From Micrococcaceae bacterium RIT 802 (GTDB lineage Bacteria > Actinomycetota > Actinomycetes > Actinomycetales > Micrococcaceae), in contig JAFEMX010000009.1 in the NCBI GenBank assembly GCA_016892645.1, positions 1 through 64,000 on the forward strand: a stretch of 64,000 nucleotides of DNA, read 5' to 3'. Positions 8,151 through 16,277 of the stretch are shown piece by piece (within the stretch, counting starts at the first letter, position 1; each line of letters opens with the position of its first letter). The notes beneath the pieces are model-generated. The model was not told where the DNA came from. It saw only the letters and a program-made list of their open reading frames with translations, and did not search any database. The position numbers and the translations under genes were made by a program.

Positions 8151-8177
8151 TTCAGTATCCTAGCCTCAATTCAGTAT
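8151..8177. promoter_or_regulatory. Direct repeat TTCAGTAT, possible operator between divergent dehydrogenase genes
   Basis: Two identical 8-base elements TTCAGTAT (8151-8158 and 8170-8177) are spaced 19 bases start to start, about two helical turns, in the 53-base gap between divergent genes. The second continues into TGAA as a small inverted repeat. A related CTGAA/TTCAG palindrome precedes the IclR gene at 11707-11721, so IclR control is a reasonable guess. Confidence 0.4.
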
Positions 8178-9240
8178 GATGAACACCATGAACCACCAGT
8201 TGACCGTTGCCATTGCCGTGCCGCTCGAGGCAGAACTCGTCGAACTCATCCGTGGCGTCGATCCCGACGTCACGGTGCTGTACGACGCCGACCTCCTGCC
8301 GCCCGAGCGCTTTCCCGCGGACCACTCCGGGGACCCCGACTTCGTTCGGAGCCCACATCAGGAGGAACGGTACTGGAGCATGCTCAACGCTGCCGATGTC
8401 CTCTTCGGCCTGCCCGGTGAGTCTGCCCAGGGGTTGGCGCGGGTGGCCGACGAGAATCCACGGCTGCGCTGGGTGCATGCGATGGCCGCCGGTGCCGGGG
8501 CGGCCGTTCGCGCCGCCGGTCTGGACCGCGGGCAGCTGGAACGCATCATGGTCACCACCTCCGCCGGGGTCCATGCCCGACCGCTGGCCGAATTCGCACT
8601 CATGGGCGTGCTCAACGGGCTCAAGAGGGTTCCGGAGCTGCAGAGCGACCAGGCGGCGAGGCGCTGGCCCGAACTGCGCGTACCCGTCCGTACCGCCCAG
8701 GGATCGAGGCTCGTCATCGCCGGCCTGGGGGAGATCGGCGTCGAAGCGGCCGGGGTCGCCCGCGCACTGGGCATGAAGGTGTCCGGCACCCGTCGCACCG
8801 CAGGGCCCATGGAGGGCGTGGAGCATGTCGTCACGAATGACGAGCTGGCCACGCTCGTGCGGAGCGCCGACGCGGTGGTCAATACCCTGCCCGGCACCGA
8901 GGAAACCGAAAACCTTTTCAACGCCGAGCTCTTCGCGGCCTTCCGGCCCGGGACCGTCTTGGTGAATGTCGGCCGTGGCACGGTCATCGACGAACACGCG
9001 CTGTTGGGCGCATTGGAGGATGGAAAGGTTTCCTATGCCTGCCTGGATGTCTTCGCCGTCGAGCCGTTGCCCCCGGAATCGCCGCTCTGGGGCCACCCCC
9101 GCGTTCTGGTCTCCCCGCATACCTCGGCGCTCAGCACCGCCGAGAACCGGCTGATCGCCGAGCGGTTCGCCTCGAACCTCCGCACCGTGCTCGACGGCGG
9201 CGTGCCACCGCATGTCGTGGACACCGTGCACTTCTACTGA
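8176..9240 (+). CDS. D-2-hydroxyacid dehydrogenase
   Basis: A 354-residue NAD(P)-dependent D-isomer-specific 2-hydroxyacid dehydrogenase. The cofactor domain carries VIAGLGEIGVEAAG. The catalytic set is visible as Arg in NVGRGTVID, Glu in VFAVEPLPPESP and His in SPHTSALST. Three in-frame ATGs (8176, 8179, 8188) compete and none has a clear Shine-Dalgarno sequence, so the start is uncertain by up to four codons. It faces away from the sugar-acid operon and shares its putative operator. A role in reducing a ketoacid (hydroxypyruvate or glyoxylate type) in the same pathway is inferred. Confidence 0.78.
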   Translation: MMNTMNHQLTVAIAVPLEAELVELIRGVDPDVTVLYDADLLPPERFPADHSGDPDFVRSPHQEERYWSMLNAADVLFGLPGESAQGLARVADENPRLRWVHAMAAGAGAAVRAAGLDRGQLERIMVTTSAGVHARPLAEFALMGVLNGLKRVPELQSDQAARRWPELRVPVRTAQGSRLVIAGLGEIGVEAAGVARALGMKVSGTRRTAGPMEGVEHVVTNDELATLVRSADAVVNTLPGTEETENLFNAELFAAFRPGTVLVNVGRGTVIDEHALLGALEDGKVSYACLDVFAVEPLPPESPLWGHPRVLVSPHTSALSTAENRLIAERFASNLRTVLDGGVPPHVVDTVHFY

Positions 9241-9296
9241 TCCGCAGGGCACCCGGAGTGACCGGCCGGGTGGTGCCCGGTGTCCACGAACAGGGA

Positions 9297-9338
9297 GGGC
9301 CCGGCGGCCCCGGACGGGTGTCCGGAGCCGCCGGGCCC
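9297..9338. terminator. Bidirectional hairpin terminator
   Basis: Twelve-base perfect arms (9297-9308 with 9327-9338, GGGCCCGGCGGC) continue after one mismatch into a 6-base inner stem (9310-9315 with 9320-9325) with loop gggt. It sits between the convergent D-2-hydroxyacid dehydrogenase and MFS genes. Confidence 0.75.
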
Positions 9339-9347
9339 GTCGTGCGC

Positions 9348-10691
9348 TTACGCGTCCTCGCTACTGAGGATGTCGCGCCCCATGGTCTCCGGCGTGACGA
9401 ACGTCGTGGCAAACGTGATCAGGCACAGCACCAACGAGTACAGGCCCAGGGCCCACCAGGCTCCATCGGAGAAGACGGCGAGCAGGGCGCCGCCGATCAG
9501 CGGAGCGATGCCCCCGGCGAGGACCGCGGAGAACTCGCGGGCCAGGGCGACCCCGGTGTAGCGGTGGGCGGTCCCGAACAGCTCGGGCAGCAGCGCGCAC
9601 TGCGGACCGAGCATGGACTGCACGCCGATGCCGATGCCCACGGCCATGACCAGCCACACCAGCACCGGCTCACCCAGGGTCAACAGGTAGAAGGCGGGCA
9701 GCGCGATGATGCCCTGGAAGGCAGCTCCCCAGCGGTAGAGCGTGACGCGACCGATGCGATCGGATAGGCGGCCGAACAGGACGACGGTGAAGATCGCCAC
9801 GGTGGCCGCGATCAGGGCGCCCGTGGTGCCGATGGAGGCGGCGTCGTCGTAATCCAGGCCCGTGATGAAGATGAGGACCAGGACGTTGTAGATCGAGGAA
9901 TTGCCGTTCTCGGCCATGCGCAGGCCGATCCCCTTGAGCACGTTGCCGCGCGAATTGCGCCAGACGCGTGCCGCGGGGTTCTTCACGACCGTCTTGTTCT
10001 CCTCCATCTTCGTGAACGCCGGGCTCTCCTGCAGGCGGAGCCGGATGTAGATGGCGACGGCGATCAGCAGGGCGCTGGCCAGGAACGGCACGCGCCAGAG
10101 CCAGGACTCCGCGAGGTTGTCCACGTTGGCCGCCAGCACCGCGAACGTCCCGGCACCGAGCAACGTGCCGATCTGGATGCCGACGAAGGGCAGGGAGGCG
10201 AAGAAGCCGCGACGGCTTGGCGGGGCGAATTCGGAGATCAGGACGGTGGCTCCGGCCTGCTCGGCGCCCGCGCCCAGCCCTTGGAGGATGCGCAGGGCCA
10301 CCAGTAGGACGGGTGCGAGGACGCCGGCGGTCGCATATGTCGGCAACACGCCGATCAGGAAACTCGCCGAGCCCATGAGGGCGACGGTGACCAGCAAAAT
10401 CGACTTGCGCCCGAACCGGTCGCCCAGCGCACCGAAGATGATGCCTCCGAAGGGACGGGCGGCGAATCCCACGGCATAGGTGGCTGCCGAGGCGAGGACG
10501 CCACCGGCCATGCCGAGCGGGGAGAAGAACAGCGGGCTAAAGATCAGGGCGGTGGCCAGGCCGTAGATGTAGAAGTCGTAGTACTCCAATGCCGATCCGA
10601 CGGATGCGGCCAGGGTCGCCCGTTTGAGTTGTTGCGGGTCGACGACGGCGTCCTGCGTCTCGGGGCGCTGCTTGCGTTGGGTCATGCTCAC
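9348..10691 (-). CDS. MFS transporter of the metabolite:H+ symporter (MHS) family
   Basis: A 447-residue, 12-helix major facilitator of the MHS group (ShiA/KgtP/ProP relatives). The diagnostic N-terminal ASVGSALEYYDFYIYG and the loop GALGDRFGRKSILL (motif A) are present, with RILQGLGAGAEQAGA as the motif B-type helix. GTG 10691 was chosen because AGGGAG lies six bases upstream; ATG 10685 is possible. The neighbouring dehydrogenases and IclR gene suggest it imports a sugar acid or other organic acid. An operator-like repeat precedes it at 10778-10796. Confidence 0.82.
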   Translation of the reverse strand: MSMTQRKQRPETQDAVVDPQQLKRATLAASVGSALEYYDFYIYGLATALIFSPLFFSPLGMAGGVLASAATYAVGFAARPFGGIIFGALGDRFGRKSILLVTVALMGSASFLIGVLPTYATAGVLAPVLLVALRILQGLGAGAEQAGATVLISEFAPPSRRGFFASLPFVGIQIGTLLGAGTFAVLAANVDNLAESWLWRVPFLASALLIAVAIYIRLRLQESPAFTKMEENKTVVKNPAARVWRNSRGNVLKGIGLRMAENGNSSIYNVLVLIFITGLDYDDAASIGTTGALIAATVAIFTVVLFGRLSDRIGRVTLYRWGAAFQGIIALPAFYLLTLGEPVLVWLVMAVGIGIGVQSMLGPQCALLPELFGTAHRYTGVALAREFSAVLAGGIAPLIGGALLAVFSDGAWWALGLYSLVLCLITFATTFVTPETMGRDILSSEDA

Positions 10692-10777
10692 CGTAATCTC
10701 CCTTGATTTACACGTGGTCCGGGCTGTCGGGGATCGAGGCGGGCGCGCACTGCTGCGAGCTGTGCCGTCGATCACTA

Positions 10778-10796
10778 TGTTGAACACAGTACAACA
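10778..10796 (-). promoter_or_regulatory. Inverted repeat in the MFS transporter promoter
   Basis: TGTTG (10778-10782) and CAACA (10792-10796) flank a 9-base centre that is itself partly symmetrical. On the minus strand it lies between a weak -35 (TTCAGC) and a -10-like CATAGT. The neighbouring IclR protein is the likely binder. Confidence 0.4.
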
Positions 10797-10862
10797 GGCT
10801 GAACGAACGCGAAAGGGGTCGTGGACCCACGGGGCGGCGTGGAGTCCGCGGACGGTCCCGGG

Positions 10863-11660
10863 CTACGTTGAGGGCAGCATCTGCCCGCCGATCGCGGCCG
10901 CCAGCTGCCGGAGCTCTGCGACCATGGCGGCTTCCGTCTCCCGGGTGAAGGTCGCCTTCAGCGACGTGACCGAGACGCCCAGGCTGGGGCCGTGGGCGCC
11001 CCGGGTCGGTACGGCGACGGCCAGGCAGATGATGCCCAGCGTGGATTCCTCGTCCTCGAAGGCATAGCCGCGCTGGCGGATCACTTCGATGTCCCGGCGC
11101 AAGTCGGAGCCGGTCTTCAGTGAATGCCGTGTCATGGTCGGAAGTTCCGCCGTGTCCGGAAAGAGCTGGTCCAGATCGTGGTCGTGGCGGCGGGCAATCA
11201 GAGCCTTGCCCACCGCGCAGAGCGACACCGGCATGCGGTCGCCGATGTTCGAGGTCAGCCGCACGGCGGGGTGGCCCTCGTAGCGTGCCAGGTAGATGAC
11301 GTCGGTTTGGTCCAGCAGTGCGATGCGTACCGTCTCCCGCGAGAGGGTCGGCGCCTGCTCGCAGAAGCGGTAGAACTCCTGCACCTCGTCCATGCGGCTC
11401 AGGTACGCGCCGCCGAGCTCCACCACCTTGCGCCCGAGGGAATAGCCGGCCTCACTGCGTTCGACCAGGCGGGCGCCCTCGAGTGCGACCAGAATATTCG
11501 ACGTCGAGGACTTGGGAATCGCGATCTCGCGGGCCAGTTCGCTGAGCGTGAGGCGCCCGGTCGCGGAGGTGGCCAGGGCATCCAGTACGGCGGCGGCGCG
11601 TACGGCCGCCGGGGCGGGCGATGGCGTCGCCGAGGTGTGGGGCGTTACGTCCGTGGTCAC
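10863..11660 (-). CDS. IclR family transcriptional regulator
   Basis: A 265-residue regulator with an N-terminal winged helix (AAAVLDALATSATGRLTLSELAREIAIPKSSTSNIL, about residues 22-57, in two helices plus turn). The C-terminal IclR effector domain contains PVSLCAVGKALIARR and GYAFEDEESTLGIICLAV. The start is GTG 11660, with AGGAG upstream. IclR proteins bind small organic acids and control nearby catabolic and transport genes. Here the candidates are the MFS gene and the idonate/gluconate-type operon. A CTGAA-N5-TTCAG palindrome lies in its own upstream region. Confidence 0.85.
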   Translation of the reverse strand: MTTDVTPHTSATPSPAPAAVRAAAVLDALATSATGRLTLSELAREIAIPKSSTSNILVALEGARLVERSEAGYSLGRKVVELGGAYLSRMDEVQEFYRFCEQAPTLSRETVRIALLDQTDVIYLARYEGHPAVRLTSNIGDRMPVSLCAVGKALIARRHDHDLDQLFPDTAELPTMTRHSLKTGSDLRRDIEVIRQRGYAFEDEESTLGIICLAVAVPTRGAHGPSLGVSVTSLKATFTRETEAAMVAELRQLAAAIGGQMLPST

Positions 11661-11706
11661 GGGTGCTCCTTGCTTGTTGCCGGTCGTCGAATGCTTGTCC
11701 AGTGGG

Positions 11707-11721
11707 CTGAACGCTATTCAG
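11707..11721. promoter_or_regulatory. CTGAA-N5-TTCAG palindrome upstream of the IclR gene
   Basis: Perfect 5-base arms, CTGAA at 11707-11711 and TTCAG at 11717-11721, lie 47 bases upstream of the IclR start codon. This would suit autoregulation. The TTCAG half matches the repeats at 8151-8177. Confidence 0.4.
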
Positions 11722-11930
11722 TCTAAATCCGCGGGCGTCTTCCGTCGTGCCCCCGGGCCGACCCGGGGCGCCTCGATGCACGAATACGGGTCACGGAACG
11801 GTAACGGAACTGTGGATTTTGGGATATAACCGGGCGGAACGGCCCCAGCGTGACTAGCGTGGGTACCCATGACGCGGGCCTCGGTTCGCCCCAGGGAGAG
11901 ATTCGCAACCAAGGTGAAGTAGGTCTGAAC

Positions 11931-12572
11931 GTGTGGGAATTCGTCGGCGAGAGATACCGCCAGATCCTTTTCGCTGCCTGGCAGCACTTCAGCCTGGTCG
12001 TCCAGTGCCTGATTCTCGCGACCATCATCGCCGTCGTCATCGCGGCCCTGGTCTACCGCAGCAACGCAGCCAGTGCCACGGCCAACAGCGTCTCCGCGAT
12101 CGGGTTGACCATCCCGTCGTTTGCCATGATCGGCCTGCTGATTGCCCCCATGGGCTTCGGCGTCCCGCCGGCCGTCACGGTCGTCGCGTTCTTCGCGGCC
12201 CTGCCGATCCTGCGCAACGCGGTGGTCGGGCTGGCCAGCATCCCGCCGGCGACCGTTGAATCGGCCCGCGGCATCGGCATGAGCCGGTTCCGGACCCTGG
12301 CGACCGTGGAGATCCCGATGGCTTGGCCGGTCATCCTCGCCGGCGTGCGGGTCTCGGCCCAAATGGTCATGGGCGTTGCTGCAGTTGCGGCCTATGCCCT
12401 CGGCCCCGGCATGGGCGGTTTCATCTTTTCCGGTTTGTCCCGGCTCGGTGGCGCCAACGCCCTCGAGTCGGTGGTCGTCGGCGTCGTCGGCGTGATCCTG
12501 TTGGCCCTCATCCTCGACCTGCTGCTCGTCGGCCTGGGTCGTCTGACCACCCCGCGAGGTATCCGTGTCTGA
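11931..12572 (+). CDS. Osmoprotectant (QAT) ABC transporter permease, OpuCB-like
   Basis: A 213-residue binding-protein-dependent permease with about five transmembrane helices. The cytoplasmic ATPase-contact loop is ESARGIGMSRFRTLATVEIP. It belongs to the quaternary amine uptake type (choline, betaine, carnitine). The start is GTG 11931 (MWEFVGERYRQ); the open frame reaches back to 11850, but that extension is not family-like. The gene overlaps the next by 8 bases, so it is the first member of a four-gene operon. Confidence 0.85.
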   Translation: MWEFVGERYRQILFAAWQHFSLVVQCLILATIIAVVIAALVYRSNAASATANSVSAIGLTIPSFAMIGLLIAPMGFGVPPAVTVVAFFAALPILRNAVVGLASIPPATVESARGIGMSRFRTLATVEIPMAWPVILAGVRVSAQMVMGVAAVAAYALGPGMGGFIFSGLSRLGGANALESVVVGVVGVILLALILDLLLVGLGRLTTPRGIRV

Positions 12573-13860
12573 TCTGCAAACGTCCACCCAGGACACCCCC
12601 GAAGGCGTCACCGGCGCGTCCATCCTGCTGCAGGAGGTGACCAAGCGCTACCCGGGCCAGGCCCAACCGGCCGTAGGGGGCCTGACCCTGGAGATCCCGG
12701 CCGGCTCGATCGTCATGCTCGTCGGCCCGTCGGGCTGCGGCAAGACCACCACGCTGAAGATGATCAACCGCCTCATCGAGCCCACCGGCGGCAGCATCGT
12801 CATCAACGGCGAAGACGTCACCGGCATGGACGGCGACAAGCTGCGCCGCCAGATCGGCTATGTCATCCAGGCCGGCGGCCTCTTCCCTCACATGACCGTG
12901 GCGGCCAACATCGGGCTGGTGCCCAAGATGCTCGGCTGGGACAAGACGCGCATCGCCGCACGCGTGGACGAACTGCTCGAGTTGGTCTCGCTGGACCCCG
13001 CCACCTACCGCGACCGCTATCCGAAGGAGCTCTCCGGTGGGCAGCAGCAGCGTGTCGGGGTCGCCCGCGCCCTGGCCGCCGACCCGCCCATCCTGCTCAT
13101 GGACGAGCCCTTCGGCGCCGTGGACCCGATCACCCGCCAGCGCCTGCAGGACGAGCTGATCAACATCCAGCACGAACTGCAGAAGACCATCGTCTGCGTC
13201 ACCCACGACTTCGACGAGGCCGTGAAGCTCGGCGACTGGATCGCCATCTTCAACGAGGGCGCCCAGCTGGTCCAGTACGACTCCCCGGAACGCATCCTGG
13301 CGAATCCGGCCAACGAATTCGTCGAGAACTTCATCGGCTCCGGCGCCGGGCTCAAGCAGCTGACCCTCAACCGCGTCCACGACGTCCGCCTCGAGGAGGC
13401 CGTGACCGCGGTCGCCGGCGACATCGCCTCGGACGTGCTCTCCCGGCTGCAGGGCGCCGGCCACCAGAACGCCGTCATCCTGGACGCCCGCAAACGGCCG
13501 ATCCAGTGGCTGAACCGCCGCCAGATCTCGCGCATGCAGGTCATCACCGACCAGGTCGACGCGAACCTCGCCGTCGTCTCGGACCGCTCGACCCTCAACG
13601 ACGCACTGGACGTCATGCTGGTCGGCAGCGTCAGCGCCGCGATCGTCACCGGCCGCCGGGATGCCTTCCTGGGGCTGGTCACCGTCGACACCGTCATGGA
13701 CTCCATCCGGGCCGCGCAGGAAGCGGCCAAGGGGGACTCCGACTCGCCGGTCGGCCTGAACAGCGGGGCCATCCCGACCACGGCGGCCGCCGCGGCACTT
13801 GCCAGCGGCGCGCCGGCCGGGACCCCGGAAGGCACGCCGGACGAGGACGGCCGGCCATGA
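12565..13860 (+). CDS. Osmoprotectant ABC transporter ATPase with CBS domains, OpuCA-like
   Basis: A 431-residue ATPase of the OpuA/OpuC/ProV type. Walker A is GPSGCGKTT (about residues 54-62), the ABC signature LSGGQQQRVGVARAL and Walker B ILLMDEPFGAVDP. After the ATPase domain a C-terminal region (about residues 280-390) carries the tandem CBS-like segments that sense ionic strength in OpuA. An Ala/Gly/Pro-rich tail follows. The start is GTG 12565, with CGAGGT upstream. The end overlaps the next ATG by four bases (ATGA). Confidence 0.88.
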   Translation: MSDLQTSTQDTPEGVTGASILLQEVTKRYPGQAQPAVGGLTLEIPAGSIVMLVGPSGCGKTTTLKMINRLIEPTGGSIVINGEDVTGMDGDKLRRQIGYVIQAGGLFPHMTVAANIGLVPKMLGWDKTRIAARVDELLELVSLDPATYRDRYPKELSGGQQQRVGVARALAADPPILLMDEPFGAVDPITRQRLQDELINIQHELQKTIVCVTHDFDEAVKLGDWIAIFNEGAQLVQYDSPERILANPANEFVENFIGSGAGLKQLTLNRVHDVRLEEAVTAVAGDIASDVLSRLQGAGHQNAVILDARKRPIQWLNRRQISRMQVITDQVDANLAVVSDRSTLNDALDVMLVGSVSAAIVTGRRDAFLGLVTVDTVMDSIRAAQEAAKGDSDSPVGLNSGAIPTTAAAAALASGAPAGTPEGTPDEDGRP

Positions 13861-14660
13861 GCACCCCCGAAACCGGGACCCCGGGAGCGGGGCCGCTGGA
13901 CGCCGAGGAAACCGAGGCGCTGCCCGGGGCGTCCCACGGTCCCTCGATCAAGCCGTTGATCTGGCAGCTGGTCGGCATCCTCATCGCCCTGGGCCTGGTG
14001 CTCATCTGGCTGGCGACCACCGACCTGTCGGCCACCGAGCGCGCCACCCTCGAGCCGGCGGCCCTCTGGGGGTACACGGCCGAGCACCTGCAGCTGACGA
14101 TCGTCGCCGCGGTGATCGTGCTGGTCATCGCCATCCCGCTGGGCATCCTGCTCACCCGGGGGCCGGTGCGCAAGTTCAGCGGGCCGATCATGGCGCTGGC
14201 CAACATCGGCCAGGCCGCCCCGGCCATCGGCCTCATCGTGCTGCTGGCCTTCTGGCTCGGATTCGGCTTCTGGGCCGCGATCGTCGCCCTGGTCGCCTAC
14301 GCCATCCTGCCGGTGCTGCGCAACACCATGGTCGGCCTGCGCCAGGTCGACGAACGCCTCATCGAGGCCGGCCGCGGCATGGGCATGAGCTCCGGGGCCG
14401 TGCTGTGGAAGGTCGAGCTGCCGCTGGCGGTGCCGATCATGCTCTCGGGCATCCGCACCGCCCTGGTCCTGCTGGTGGGCACCGCCACCCTGGCCACGTT
14501 CATCAACGGCGGCGGCCTGGGCATCCTCATCACCACCGGCGTGAACCTGAACCTCACCACCGTGCTGGTGGCCGGCTCGCTGCTGGTCGCCCTCCTGGCG
14601 CTCGTGGTCGATTGGCTGGGCCGGCTCGTCGAGCACATCGCCCGCCCGAAGGGACTCTAG
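13857..14660 (+). CDS. Osmoprotectant (QAT) ABC transporter permease, OpuCD-like
   Basis: A 267-residue second permease of the same transporter. The first 30 residues are a polar, acidic extension (STPETGTPGAGPLDAEETEA). The membrane part follows, with the ATPase-contact loop IEAGRGMGMSSGAVLWKVELP. The ATG at 13857 overlaps the ATPase stop codon. The paralog at 11931 is shorter; together they would form the usual heterodimeric channel. Helix pattern and loop match the family well. Confidence 0.87.
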   Translation: MSTPETGTPGAGPLDAEETEALPGASHGPSIKPLIWQLVGILIALGLVLIWLATTDLSATERATLEPAALWGYTAEHLQLTIVAAVIVLVIAIPLGILLTRGPVRKFSGPIMALANIGQAAPAIGLIVLLAFWLGFGFWAAIVALVAYAILPVLRNTMVGLRQVDERLIEAGRGMGMSSGAVLWKVELPLAVPIMLSGIRTALVLLVGTATLATFINGGGLGILITTGVNLNLTTVLVAGSLLVALLALVVDWLGRLVEHIARPKGL

Positions 14661-14662
14661 AC

Positions 14663-15670
14663 ATGGCTGCACCGATCAAGGCAGGACGACGCCGGCTGCT
14701 CGCCTCCGCCGCGACCCTCGCCGTCGCGGGGATGCTGGCCGGATGCGGATTGCAACCCGCGGCGTCCTACGTCCCCGATGCCGGGCCGGGCACGATCCAG
14801 CACATCGAGGGTCTTCCCCAGGGCGCGAAGCTGACCGTCACCTCGAAGAACTTCACCGAACAGCTGGTGCTCGGCAAGATCGCGGTGCTCGCCGCCAAGG
14901 CGGCCGGCTTCAAGGTCACCGACCTGACCAACGTGCCCGGCAGCCAGCCGGTCCGCGAGTTGATGCTCTCCCACCAGGCGGACTTCACCTGGGAGTACAC
15001 CGGCACCGCCTGGATCACCTACCTCGGCCACTCCGAGGGCATTCCGGACAAGCAGAAGCAATGGCAGGCCGTCCACGATGCCGACCTGGCCAACGGGCTG
15101 ACCTGGGGCAAGCCGGCACCGCTGAACAACACGTACGCCTTCGCCGTGCGCCGCGAAGCGGTGGAGAAACTCGGCGGGATCAGCAAGCTCTCGCAGATCG
15201 CGGACCTGCCGGTCAAGCAACGCACCTTCTGCCTGGAGGCCGAGTTCAATTCGCGCCCCGACGGGTTCAACCCGATGCTCAAGGCCTACGGGCTCAAACG
15301 CGGCTCCCCCCAGGGCGTCCCGGACGGCAACATCGGCATCTACGACACCGGGGCCGTCTACTCGGCCACCGACAACGGGGACTGCAACTTCGGAGAGGTC
15401 TTCACCACCGACGGGCGCATCAAGTCACTGGACCTGGTGGTGCTGGAGGACGACCGCAAGTTCTTCCCCGCCTACAACGGCGCCCCGGTCTACGACACCG
15501 AGACGCTGGAGGAGTACCCCCAACTGCGCGACGTCTTCTCGCAGGTCTCCCCGCTGCTGACCGACGACGTGATGCGCGAGCTGAACCTCCGGGTCGACGT
15601 CAAGGGCGAGGAACCGGCCGACGTGGCGTTCGACTGGATGGTCTCCGAGGGGCTGATCACGAAGAAGTAG
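14663..15670 (+). CDS. Glycine betaine/choline-type substrate-binding lipoprotein, OpuCC-like
   Basis: A 335-residue lipoprotein. A basic n-region (KAGRRR) and hydrophobic core end in the lipobox LAGC, with the lipidated Cys near residue 28. The OpuAC-type domain follows, with the typical start LTVTSKNFTEQLVLGK and FTWEYTGTAW. It would capture quaternary amines outside the membrane and deliver them to the two permeases upstream. It starts two bases after the permease stop, as the last gene of the operon. The ligand (betaine, choline, carnitine or proline betaine) is not determined. Confidence 0.87.
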   Translation: MAAPIKAGRRRLLASAATLAVAGMLAGCGLQPAASYVPDAGPGTIQHIEGLPQGAKLTVTSKNFTEQLVLGKIAVLAAKAAGFKVTDLTNVPGSQPVRELMLSHQADFTWEYTGTAWITYLGHSEGIPDKQKQWQAVHDADLANGLTWGKPAPLNNTYAFAVRREAVEKLGGISKLSQIADLPVKQRTFCLEAEFNSRPDGFNPMLKAYGLKRGSPQGVPDGNIGIYDTGAVYSATDNGDCNFGEVFTTDGRIKSLDLVVLEDDRKFFPAYNGAPVYDTETLEEYPQLRDVFSQVSPLLTDDVMRELNLRVDVKGEEPADVAFDWMVSEGLITKK

Positions 15671-15748
15671 CAGGACGGCGGGCCATCCCCACCCGGACAC
15701 CACCCTGGGGTGGTGCCGCCGCGGCCCCGCCCCGACGAGGATCGAAGC

Positions 15749-16273
15749 ATGAACTCGATGAACTTCCTCCAGGTACTGCTCGCACTCGGCGCGATCGTGT
15801 GGATCTGCTCGCGCCAACTCACGTGGAGGCCGGTGGATCCCGCCCGGTTCTGGCGGGGCCCGCTGGTCTTCACCATCATCGGGCTGGCCTCGCTCAGCGA
15901 CACGACCACCCGGATCACCCCCGTCGACCTCGGTCTCGTCGTCGTCGAACTCCTGCTGGCCGCCGTCGCGGGTGCCGCGATGGGCCGGCTCGCCCGCTTC
16001 CGCCCCGCGACCGACGAGGCACGACGCCGGACCGCCTCCTCGCGCCGCGGCTCACCGGACATCACCACCGAGACGCGGACCGGATGGCTGGGCCTGGCCC
16101 TGTGGATCGGGCTGATCGCCGTGCGCATCGTCCTGGACGTCGGCAGCCACCAGCTCGGCTACGAACTCGTCTCCGCCACCGGCATGATCTTCATCGTCGT
16201 CGCCGTCAACCGCGCGGTCCGCGCCCTGGTCATCTCCGCCCGGCTCGAACACCGCACGCCGGCGGTAGCCTGA
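15749..16273 (+). CDS. Hypothetical membrane protein, DUF1453-like
   Basis: A 174-residue protein with about five hydrophobic helices (FLQVLLALGAIVWI; GPLVFTIIGLASL; LGLVVVELLLAAVAGAAMG; LGLALWIGLIAVRIVLDV; SATGMIFIVVAVNRAVRAL). ATG 15749 was preferred over 15710. The layout resembles DUF1453-type proteins often found beside actinobacterial two-component systems. It ends just before the histidine kinase start, so it is probably in the same operon. No activity can be proposed. Confidence 0.6.
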   Translation: MNSMNFLQVLLALGAIVWICSRQLTWRPVDPARFWRGPLVFTIIGLASLSDTTTRITPVDLGLVVVELLLAAVAGAAMGRLARFRPATDEARRRTASSRRGSPDITTETRTGWLGLALWIGLIAVRIVLDVGSHQLGYELVSATGMIFIVVAVNRAVRALVISARLEHRTPAVA

Positions 16274-16277
16274 GCTG

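Noticed and set aside
13017-14672. A 551-residue minus-strand open frame over the osmoprotectant genes
   Set aside because: Low-complexity Gln/Gly/Asp/His sequence opposite two well-recognised ABC genes; a GC-bias artefact.
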